This document shows positions 8,654-14,973 of a DNA stretch of 34,301 bases, piece after piece. The stretch's first letter is position 1. Each line of letters opens with the position of its first letter. Below the pieces are notes generated by a model, which did no database searches, was not told where the DNA came from, and saw only the letters and a program-made list of their open reading frames with translations. Both the position numbers and the translations under genes were made by a program. Source of the DNA: Halosimplex carlsbadense 2-9-1 (GTDB lineage Archaea > Halobacteriota > Halobacteria > Halobacteriales > Haloarculaceae); contig NZ_AOIU01000008.1 of assembly GCF_000337455.1 (NCBI RefSeq), forward strand, positions 212,958 to 247,258, read 5' to 3'.

Positions 8654-8674
8654 ACCCTTATACGGAGTGATTCC
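8654..8674 (+). promoter_or_regulatory. Proximal promoter block of amt2 (block 2)
   Basis: Begins ACCCTTATAC and ends GTGATTCC. It matches 16 of 21 bases of 6032-6052. CCCTTATA is the likely TATA box; the inferred leader before the ATG at 8776 is about 95 nt. Confidence 0.65.
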
Positions 8675-8692
8675 GCACAGTTCTCCCGTACT

Positions 8693-8709
8693 CTCCGAAA
8701 CGTTCGGAG
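8693..8709. promoter_or_regulatory. Perfect palindrome in the amt2 leader
   Basis: CTCCGAA ACG TTCGGAG, 7-bp arms with a 3-nt centre, about 47 bp after the start of block 2; the amt1 palindrome is about 49 bp after its block 2. The sequence differs between the two leaders, which points to a shared RNA hairpin shape more than a shared protein site. Confidence 0.5.
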
Positions 8710-8775
8710 GGCAAAACAGCGCTCGACTGAACGATTCGAAACCAGTCGGGCGCCACACCGAGACAACACATCAAC

Positions 8776-10203
8776 ATGCTCGAACTCACCGCGCTGCAGA
8801 CGGAAACCCAGACGCTGATAGACGCGATAAACACCACGTGGGTGCTGGTAGTCACCTTCCTGATCTTCTTCATGCACGCCGGCTTCGCCATGCTGGAGGC
8901 GGGCCAGGTCCGCTCGAAGAACGTCTCGAACCAGCTGACCAAGAACCTGTTGACCTGGTCGGTCGGGGTATCGGTGTTCTTCCTGATCGGTGCCGGCATA
9001 GACAGCCTCGTCGGCGGCGGCGGCTTCGCGCCCGCCTTCGGCTACGAGGCCCCCGCCGACTGGATCACCTGGCTCTACGGCGCCGTCTTCGCGATGACCG
9101 CCGCGACCATCGTCTCCGGCGCCGTCGCCGGCCGCGCGAAGCTGCGCGCCTACGTGGCCTACACGTTCCTGCTGGCCGCGGTCATCTACCCGGTCGTCTC
9201 CGGGATGGCCTGGTACGACGCCGGCCTGCTCGGCATCGACGGCTTCGTCGGCTCGACGTTCGGCGTCGCCTTCGACGACTTCGCCGGCGGGACGGTCGTC
9301 CACGCGATGGGCGGCATCGCCGGCCTCACCGCCGCGTGGGTGCTCGGCCCGCGCATCGGCCGGTTCAACGACGACGGCTCGGCCAACGTCATCCCGGGCC
9401 ACTCGATGACCTTCGCCGTGCTGGGCACGCTGATGCTCGCGTTCGGGTGGTACGGCTTCAACGTCGGCACCTCCGCGATCTTCAACGGGGAGGGCGCCTT
9501 CCTCGGCGAGCAGCTCGGCCGCGTCGCGATGACGACCACGCTCGCGATGGCCTCCGGTGCGATGGCCGCCGGCGGCGTCGCGTGGGCGAAGACGGGCAAG
9601 GTCGACACGCTGTACGTCGCCAACGGCCTGCTGGCAGGCCTCGTCGGCATCACGGCCATCCCCCACGCCGCGACGTGGTGGGGCGCGTTCCTCGTCGGCG
9701 GCGTCGCCGGCGCGCAGCTCCCCATCGTCTTCAGCATCGTCGAGAAGCGGCTCAACATCGACGACGTGTGTGCGGTGTTCCCCGTCCACGGGAGCGCGGG
9801 CGTCATCGGGACGCTCATGCTGCCGATCGTCGTCGCCCCGAGCTATCTCGGCAACACGAGCCGCGTCGACATGTTCCTCGCACAGCTGACCGGCGTCGTC
9901 GTCATCGTCGCCTGGACGGTCGTCACGACCGGCCTCATCTGGGGCGCGCTGAAGGCGCTCGGCCAGGCCCGCGTCAGCCGCGAACACGAGCAGGAGGGCC
10001 TCGACGTGAGCGAACACGGCGTCGAGACCTACCCCGAGTTCGGCGACGAAGGTGCGGCGGTCGCCGACGGCGGCACGGTTCGGACGGACGGCGGTCTGGC
10101 GACCGAAGAGAGTCAGACCTCGTCAGAGCCGCGATCTGACGGCGGTGTTTCCGGCGAGAACTACGTTCCCGCCGAACGAACTACGGACGAACGGAGTGAC
10201 TGA
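8776..10203 (+). CDS. amt: Ammonium transporter, second copy
   Basis: A 475-residue Amt channel, paralogous along its whole length to the gene at 6161. It starts with the helix TTWVLVVTFLIFFMHAGFAMLEAG; the pore histidines lie in GGTVVHAMGGIAGL and VCAVFPVHGSAGVIG. The C-terminal tail has LDVSEHGVETYPEF and a longer polar extension with VRTDGG (10078-10095) and RSDGG (10132-10146). glnK2 starts 3 bp after the stop. Having two Amt-GlnK pairs is known in haloarchaea such as Haloferax mediterranei; how the two channels divide the work (affinity, conditions) cannot be read here. Its promoter region has extra repeats absent from amt1, suggesting an additional layer of control. Confidence 0.96.
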   Translation: MLELTALQTETQTLIDAINTTWVLVVTFLIFFMHAGFAMLEAGQVRSKNVSNQLTKNLLTWSVGVSVFFLIGAGIDSLVGGGGFAPAFGYEAPADWITWLYGAVFAMTAATIVSGAVAGRAKLRAYVAYTFLLAAVIYPVVSGMAWYDAGLLGIDGFVGSTFGVAFDDFAGGTVVHAMGGIAGLTAAWVLGPRIGRFNDDGSANVIPGHSMTFAVLGTLMLAFGWYGFNVGTSAIFNGEGAFLGEQLGRVAMTTTLAMASGAMAAGGVAWAKTGKVDTLYVANGLLAGLVGITAIPHAATWWGAFLVGGVAGAQLPIVFSIVEKRLNIDDVCAVFPVHGSAGVIGTLMLPIVVAPSYLGNTSRVDMFLAQLTGVVVIVAWTVVTTGLIWGALKALGQARVSREHEQEGLDVSEHGVETYPEFGDEGAAVADGGTVRTDGGLATEESQTSSEPRSDGGVSGENYVPAERTTDERSD

Positions 10204-10206
10204 CCG

Positions 10207-10668
10207 ATGACCGACGACACGCACACTGACGGTATCGACACGGACGACCACGCGAACGCGAACTCAACGACTATGACCGACACCGAAATTCGAACGGACG
10301 GCGGCGAAGAGCTTCCCAACGACGGCGAGATCAAGATGGTGGTCGCGGTCGTGCGCCCGGACAAGCTGGGCGACGTGAAACAGGCGCTGGCGGAGATCGG
10401 CGCCCCGTCGCTGACGGTGACGAACGTCTCGGGGCGGGGCTCCCAGCCGGCGAAGAAGGGACAGTGGCGCGGCGAGGAGTACGTCGTCGACCTCCACCAG
10501 AAAGTGAAAATCGAGTGCGTCGTCGCCGACATCCCCGCCGAGGACGTGGTCGACGCCATCGCCGAGGGCGGCAACACCGGCGAGAAGGGCGACGGCAAGG
10601 TGTTCGTCCTCCCCGTCGAGAGCGCGACGCAGATCCGCACGGGCAAGACCGGCCGGGACGCGGTCTAA
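10207..10668 (+). CDS. glnK: PII nitrogen regulatory protein with N-terminal extension, second copy
   Basis: A 153-residue PII protein. The core from about residue 41 ([22 protein letters not shown]) matches GlnK1, with T-loop [12 protein letters not shown] and the conserved Tyr. It is preceded by a polar, Asp/Thr/Asn-rich extension of about 40 residues carrying TEIRTDGG, a motif also found in both Amt tails. I chose the ATG at 10207 because GGAG at 10193-10196 sits at good distance upstream and the amt2 stop is 3 bp away. An internal ATG at 10273 lacks such a signal but would give a 131-residue form, so dual starts are possible. A 44-nt stretch covering the T-loop (10462-10505) is identical to glnK1 (7722-7765). 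Confidence 0.93.
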   Translation: MTDDTHTDGIDTDDHANANSTTMTDTEIRTDGGEELPNDGEIKMVVAVVRPDKLGDVKQALAEIGAPSLTVTNVSGRGSQPAKKGQWRGEEYVVDLHQKVKIECVVADIPAEDVVDAIAEGGNTGEKGDGKVFVLPVESATQIRTGKTGRDAV

Positions 10669-10689
10669 GGGTTCCCAGGAGGGGGACAG

Positions 10690-11148
10690 ATGGTCGATAT
10701 CGACGAGACGGACAGGCGGCTGGTCGACGCGCTGCTGGCCGACGGCCGCGCCAGCGCGAACGAGCTCGCCGCCGAAGTCGGGATCGCGACGGCGACGGCT
10801 ACCAAGCGCGTGCAGACGCTGGAGGACGCCGGGATCATCGACGGCTACCGGCCCAGGATCGACTACGGCGCGCTGGGCTTCGGAGTGACCGCCGTGTTCA
10901 ACCTCGACGTGGCCGGCGACGGGATCGAGGCCGTCGTCGCCGACCTTGCCGACGCCGGCGACATGGTGGGCGTCTACGAGGTCACCGGCAGCCAGGACGT
11001 GATCGCGATCGGGAAGTTCACCGACACGGCGTCGCTGAACGCTCGGATCAAGGAACTGCTCGTCGACGACGACATCGAGTCGATCGCGACGAACATCGCG
11101 CTGGAAGTCGTCACCGAGAACGAGCCGCTCCCGCTCGCCGAGGAGTGA
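10690..11148 (+). CDS. Lrp/AsnC-family transcriptional regulator, second copy
   Basis: A 152-residue Lrp/AsnC protein: HTH with IDETDRRLVDALLADGRASA and recognition helix IATATATKRVQTLE, then a RAM domain (VTAVFNLDVAG to VYEVTGSQDVIAIGKF). It is a clear paralogue of the regulator at 7935 and occupies the same place, last gene of an amt-glnK-lrp unit, 21 bp after glnK2. GGAGG occurs at 10679-10683, shortly before the start. The ligand side of the RAM domain differs more from its paralogue than the HTH does, so the two could read different effectors at the same DNA sites. Probably cytosolic, acting on nitrogen genes (inference from context). Confidence 0.92.
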   Translation: MVDIDETDRRLVDALLADGRASANELAAEVGIATATATKRVQTLEDAGIIDGYRPRIDYGALGFGVTAVFNLDVAGDGIEAVVADLADAGDMVGVYEVTGSQDVIAIGKFTDTASLNARIKELLVDDDIESIATNIALEVVTENEPLPLAEE

Positions 11149-11209
11149 GCGGCCGCCGCGTTTTCCCGCCGGCGTGGTCGCTCGCCGGCGAGCGGTGAAG
11201 TGTAAGGTC

Positions 11210-11217
11210 TTAGTATT
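11210..11217 (+). promoter_or_regulatory. TATA-like box for the CBS-glyS operon
   Basis: TTAGTATT about 24-31 nt before the ATG at 11241, the spacing expected for a leaderless haloarchaeal transcript. Confidence 0.5.
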
Positions 11218-11240
11218 TGGGGCTGGGAGTACGCTGTACT

Positions 11241-12089
11241 ATGAACGTCGCAGACGTAATGACGCCCCGCGAGGACCTCGTCACGGCCGAGCTACCCGGT
11301 ACCCGGGACGACGTCCTCGAGTATCTCCAGGAGCGGGCGTTCTCGTCGGTCCCGGTCGTCACCGAGGGCGACGACGGCGAACAGTTCCGCGGTCTCGTCT
11401 CCCGTGACGCCCTGATCGACCAGCCCGACGAGGACCAGCTCGCCATGCTCGTCGAGGAGGTCCCCACTACAGGCGCCGACGCCACCCTGACCGAGCTGGC
11501 CGGACTCATGCTCGCCGAGGGCGCCCGGCGGGTCCCCGTCGTCGACGGCCGACTCGAAGGGGTCGTCACCATCACCGACGTGGTCCGGGCCATCGCCACC
11601 GGCGACGTGAACGGCGACGTAACTGTCGACGGCCTCGCCCAGCACGAGGTCAACTGCGTCTACGAGGGGGCGCCTCTGCCCGTCGCCGAGCGCGAGCTCT
11701 CCCACGCCGACGCCCCCTACGGCGTCGCGCTGGACGACGCGGGCGAGACCAGCGGGATGATCACCGAGGTCGACATCATCGACGTAGCCCGCGTCGTCGA
11801 GGGCGAGGAAGAGACCGGCGACAGCCTCGCCGCCGACGACGACGACTGGAAGTGGGAGAGCGTCAAGGCCGTCGGCTCGCGCTACATGCCCACCCGCAAC
11901 GTCGAGATCCCCGCCGGTCCCGTCTCGGAGTTCATGACGAGCGATCTGGTCACCATCAGCGGCCGCCGCACCGCCCAGGACGCCGCCCAGCTGATGATCG
12001 AACACGACATCGAGCAGATCCCCCTCGTTTCGGGCGACGAGCTCTCCGGCGTCGTCCGGGACATGGATCTGCTGGAGGCGCTTCGATGA
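11241..12089 (+). CDS. Four-CBS-domain protein
   Basis: A 282-residue protein made of two Bateman modules. Each CBS motif starts with a VxDVMT/VSEFMT-like strand and ends in a GVVTITDVVRAI- or GVVRDMDLLEAL-like strand; I count four repeats, at about 1-60, 65-125, 130-185 and 225-282, the third being weaker. A charged loop (ADDDDWKWES) separates the third and fourth. CBS pairs usually bind adenosyl ligands (AMP, ATP, SAM) and regulate a partner. No catalytic domain is present. The start at ATG 11241 is preferred over an in-frame TTG at 11217 because of the TATA spacing. Its stop overlaps the glyS start (ATGA at 12086-12089), so it is translationally coupled to glycyl-tRNA synthetase; any functional link is inference. 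Confidence 0.88.
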   Translation: MNVADVMTPREDLVTAELPGTRDDVLEYLQERAFSSVPVVTEGDDGEQFRGLVSRDALIDQPDEDQLAMLVEEVPTTGADATLTELAGLMLAEGARRVPVVDGRLEGVVTITDVVRAIATGDVNGDVTVDGLAQHEVNCVYEGAPLPVAERELSHADAPYGVALDDAGETSGMITEVDIIDVARVVEGEEETGDSLAADDDDWKWESVKAVGSRYMPTRNVEIPAGPVSEFMTSDLVTISGRRTAQDAAQLMIEHDIEQIPLVSGDELSGVVRDMDLLEALR

Positions 12090-13867
12090 GTGAGGGCCGT
12101 AGTTCTGACCTGACGGAACTCGCCAAGCGTCGCGGTTTCTTCCTCCAGAGCGCCGGCGCGTACGGCGGCGTCTCCGGCTTCTACACGTTCGGGCCGCAGG
12201 GTGCGAGTCTCAAGGACAACATCGAGGACACCTGGCGCGACCGCTTTACCGTCCAGGAGGGCAACATGGAGATCGACGCCCCCACGGTGATGCCCGAACC
12301 CGTCTTCGAGGCCTCGGGCCACCTCGACGGCTTCGACGACATGATCGTCGAGTGCCCCGACTGTGGCGAGTCCCACCGGGCCGACCACGTCGTCGAGGAC
12401 AACACCGACTACGAGGAGGCCGAAGCGCTCGGTCCCGACCGCGTCGGCGAGATCATCGCCGAGTACGAACTCGTCTGTCCCGTCTGTGGCACCGGCCTGG
12501 CGGGCCAGGCCATCGAGGAGTTCAACCTCATGTTCGAGACGACGATCGGGCCGGGCTCGTCGTCGCCGGGCTATCTGCGGCCCGAGACCGCCCAGGGCAT
12601 CTTCGTCGAGTTCCCCCAGCTCAAGGAGTACGCCCGCAACCAGGTGCCCTTCGGCGTCACGCAGATCGGCCGGGCCTACCGCAACGAGATCAGCCCCCGG
12701 AAGTCGCTGGTTCGCGTCCGGGAGTTTACCCAGGCCGAGCTAGAGCTGTTCATCGACCCCGAAGCGGACGAGCCGGACCTCTCGGCGGTCGAAGATGTCG
12801 TCGCGCCGTTCTACAGCGCCGAGGCCCAGAACGAGGACGGCGGCGGGGCCCGCGAGCTGACGATCCGCGAGGCGGTCGAGGAGGGCGTCGTCGCCGACCC
12901 GTGGATCGCCTACTACCTCGGCGTCGCGACGGAGTGGTACGAGTCGATCGGCGTCGACATGGACCGGTTCCGCTTCCGCCAGCACCTCGGGGGCGAACTC
13001 GCCCACTACGCCGCCGACTGCTGGGACGCCGAGAGCTACGTCACGGGCGACTGGGTGGAGATCGCCGGCTTCGCCTACCGCGGCGACTACGACCTCTCGA
13101 AACACGACGAACACTCCGACGACGACTACACGATATTCAAACAGTACGACGAACCCCTCACGGTCGAACGCCCCACCGTCGACCCCGACATGAGCTACCT
13201 GGGGCCGGAGTTCGGCGGCGACGCCGCCGCCGTCGCGGAGGCGCTCGAAGATCTCGCCGAGCGTACCCCGGAGGCCTTCGAATCCGCCGGCGAGGACGGC
13301 GAGGTCACCGTCGAGGTCGACGGCGACTCGTTCGACGTGCCCGTCAGCCAGACCGGCTTCGCCGTCGAGGAGGTGACCGAATCCGGCGAGCACTTCCTGC
13401 CCCACGTGGTCGAGCCGTCGCTCGGGATCGACCGCGCGCTGTACACCGTCCTCGACCACTGCTACCGCGAGGACGAGGTCGACGGGGAGGAGCGCACGTT
13501 CCTCGAACTGCCCGCAGAAGTGGCGCCGACGACCGTCGGGGTCTTCCCGCTGATGGACCGCGACGGCCTCGGCGAGGAGGCTCGCGAGATCGCGGCGGAC
13601 CTTCGCGAGCGGGGCCTCTCCGTGGCGTACGACGACTCGGGGGCCATCGGTCGGCGCTACCGCCGCCAGGACGAGGTCGGCACCCCCTTCTGCGTCACCG
13701 TCGACTACGCGACCGTCGGCGAGGCCCGGGACGACGACGAGGGCGAGCCCGGCACCGTGACGGTCCGCGAGCGCGACACTACCGCCCAGAAGCGCATCGC
13801 CGTCGAGGAGCTCCCGGAGACGCTCGAAGCGCTGCGCGACGGCGAACTGGCGTTCGCGGAGCTGTAG
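12086..13867 (+). CDS. glyS: Glycyl-tRNA synthetase (archaeal/eukaryotic alpha2 type)
   Basis: A 593-residue class II synthetase charging tRNA-Gly in the cytosol. The N-terminus LTELAKRRGFFLQSAGAYGGVSGFYTFGP is the family's motif-1 region. Two CxxC pairs (CPDCGESH near residue 90 and CPVCGTG near 132) suggest a zinc-binding insertion. ETAQGIFVEFPQL, then GRAYRNEISPR and RVREFTQAELELF, form motif 2 and the glycine pocket. EPSLGIDRALYTVL is motif 3. The C-terminal anticodon-binding domain begins near VAPTTVGVFPLMD. Several acidic insertions are typical of haloarchaea. The ATG at 12086 overlaps the CBS gene stop; the further in-frame extension upstream re-reads the CBS gene and is a shadow. Confidence 0.96.
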   Translation: MSEGRSSDLTELAKRRGFFLQSAGAYGGVSGFYTFGPQGASLKDNIEDTWRDRFTVQEGNMEIDAPTVMPEPVFEASGHLDGFDDMIVECPDCGESHRADHVVEDNTDYEEAEALGPDRVGEIIAEYELVCPVCGTGLAGQAIEEFNLMFETTIGPGSSSPGYLRPETAQGIFVEFPQLKEYARNQVPFGVTQIGRAYRNEISPRKSLVRVREFTQAELELFIDPEADEPDLSAVEDVVAPFYSAEAQNEDGGGARELTIREAVEEGVVADPWIAYYLGVATEWYESIGVDMDRFRFRQHLGGELAHYAADCWDAESYVTGDWVEIAGFAYRGDYDLSKHDEHSDDDYTIFKQYDEPLTVERPTVDPDMSYLGPEFGGDAAAVAEALEDLAERTPEAFESAGEDGEVTVEVDGDSFDVPVSQTGFAVEEVTESGEHFLPHVVEPSLGIDRALYTVLDHCYREDEVDGEERTFLELPAEVAPTTVGVFPLMDRDGLGEEAREIAADLRERGLSVAYDDSGAIGRRYRRQDEVGTPFCVTVDYATVGEARDDDEGEPGTVTVRERDTTAQKRIAVEELPETLEALRDGELAFAEL

Positions 13868-13901
13868 GCACCGCCGGGATCCGGGGGACCCGCTCTCACC
13901 A

Positions 13902-14483
13902 ATGCGCGACGAAATCGCCCGTCGACTGGTCCACGCGAGCGGCACAGCGGTGCCGCTCGCGTACCTGTTCGCCCCGGGCGTCGAGTGGGTCCACGTCCAG
14001 GCGCTGCTGGTCGCCGGGCTCGCCGTCGCGCTCGTGCTCGAAGTCGTCCGGCTGGTCGTCGGCCTGGACTGGTGGGTCTACGAGAAGCTCACCCGCGAGT
14101 ACGAACAGGACAACCTCGCCGGCTACTTCCTCGCCGTCTTCAGCATGACCGTCGTCGCGCTCGCCTTCGAGCCGGCGGTCGCCGTCCCGGCGATCCTCAT
14201 GCTCACGATCGCCGACCCCGTCTCCGGCCTGCTGGGGTCGGGCGAACTGCGGACGGCCAAGGACGTCACCGTCCTGCTGACGACCTTCGCCGTCGCGACG
14301 CTGCTTGCGGTCCCGTTCGTCACGCCCGTCGCGGCCGTCCTCGGCGGCGCCGCCGCCACGCTCGCCGACGGTGTCAAACCGGTGATCCGGGGGTACGTCA
14401 TCGACGACAACCTCACCATCCCCGTCGCGGGAGCCGTCGCGATGTTCCTCGCGATGCAGTTCCTCCCCTCGACGCCGGTCTGA
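13902..14483 (+). CDS. Dolichol/phytol kinase-like polyprenol kinase (SEC59/VTE5 family)
   Basis: A 193-residue membrane protein with about six hydrophobic segments. The family marks are EIARRLVHASG at the N-terminus (the R(R/K)xxH element), LTIADPVSGLLGSG near 100-113 and a late DDNLTIPVAGAVAMF near 166-181. Such proteins are CTP-dependent kinases of polyprenols or phytol; in haloarchaea a role in dolichol (phosphate) supply for protein glycosylation is likely but not shown. It starts 34 bp after glyS and may be read through from that operon. The length is short but normal for the archaeal group. Confidence 0.8.
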   Translation: MRDEIARRLVHASGTAVPLAYLFAPGVEWVHVQALLVAGLAVALVLEVVRLVVGLDWWVYEKLTREYEQDNLAGYFLAVFSMTVVALAFEPAVAVPAILMLTIADPVSGLLGSGELRTAKDVTVLLTTFAVATLLAVPFVTPVAAVLGGAAATLADGVKPVIRGYVIDDNLTIPVAGAVAMFLAMQFLPSTPV

Positions 14484-14549
14484 GCCGCGCGCCGGCTGGC
14501 TTGCCACGGCAGGCCCGCCGTTCATCGGGTGCGCCCGGCAAGAGCGGGT

Positions 14550-14888
14550 ATGCTCGACGACCCGAACTGGCAGGAGTATCTCGGCACGCTCGTCCGCGAC
14601 CGCGGCAAACCCATCGGGACGATCGTGGACTTCGACGACGATCGGGCGGCGTTCTACCTCGAACCCTCACCGGAGATCGACGAGAACACCTGGGACGGGC
14701 TGGGGTGGGGCGACCACGCCGACTACGACGTGAACTGGGAGGACGTCGACTACGACCGCTGGCGCGACGGCGAGAGCGACCTGCCGGTCGACTACGACGA
14801 GTGGCCCTGTACGCTCCCGAACGCTCGCCTCGAAGAGAGCGAGGACGGGGAGGAACTGCGACTCGTGAGCGTCGCCTCGGGGACCTGA
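14550..14888 (+). CDS. Small acidic haloarchaeal protein of unknown function
   Basis: A 112-residue, very acidic soluble protein, rich in Asp, Glu, Trp and Tyr (DGLGWGDHADYDVNWEDVDYDRW in the middle, with PVDYDEWPCTLPNARLEES further on). One cysteine, no membrane segment, no motif I recognise. The opening strands GKPIGTIVDFDDDRAAFYLEP suggest a small beta-rich fold. I chose ATG 14550 over an in-frame GTG at 14529 because the extra residues (RPARAG) are basic and the spacing to upstream sequence is better. The codon pattern is fully coding, so a real gene is likely. It lies between the dolichol-kinase-like gene and hef, same strand. Confidence 0.75.
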   Translation: MLDDPNWQEYLGTLVRDRGKPIGTIVDFDDDRAAFYLEPSPEIDENTWDGLGWGDHADYDVNWEDVDYDRWRDGESDLPVDYDEWPCTLPNARLEESEDGEELRLVSVASGT

Positions 14889-14938
14889 GTCGGGAACGGC
14901 GCCGTCGGCGCTCCGTTTCACTTTCGCCGCGGTATCTG

Positions 14939-14948
14939 AACCCTTATC
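14939..14948 (+). promoter_or_regulatory. TATA-like box of hef
   Basis: AACCCTTATC, centred about 29 nt before the ATG at 14974, indicating a leaderless transcript. The core matches the amt block 2 box. Confidence 0.6.
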
Positions 14949-14973
14949 GGGTGGCGGGAACTACCCAAACGAA

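Larger units (their letters stand above)
8400..8775. other. amt2 promoter region
   Basis: About 376 bp without a gene. GC-rich to about 8515, then AT-rich. It contains an inverted repeat (8521-8551), a promoter block shared with amt1 (8576-8593), a direct-repeat half site (8606-8617), a second shared block (8654-8674) and a palindrome (8693-8709). A third GAGCGTCTAC copy lies at 8477-8486, matching 8611-8620. Confidence 0.75.

Noticed and set aside
8664..8674. GGAGTGATTCC as an NrpR-type nitrogen operator (GGAA-N6-TTCC in methanogens)
   Set aside because: Half sites and spacing do not match, the amt1 counterpart (GGTAGGATTCC) fits worse, and no NrpR gene is seen.
8738..8760. TTCGAAACCAGTCGGG upstream of amt2 as another ORB
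   Set aside because: No TTCCA part and no run of four or more Gs at the right distance; it is part of a weak CGACTG/CAGTCG stem instead.
8617..10139. Long frames on both strands overlapping amt2 (minus 8617-10017, plus 8667-10139)
   Set aside because: Arg/Pro/Gly-rich translations caused by high GC; the conserved Amt reading frame occupies the same DNA.
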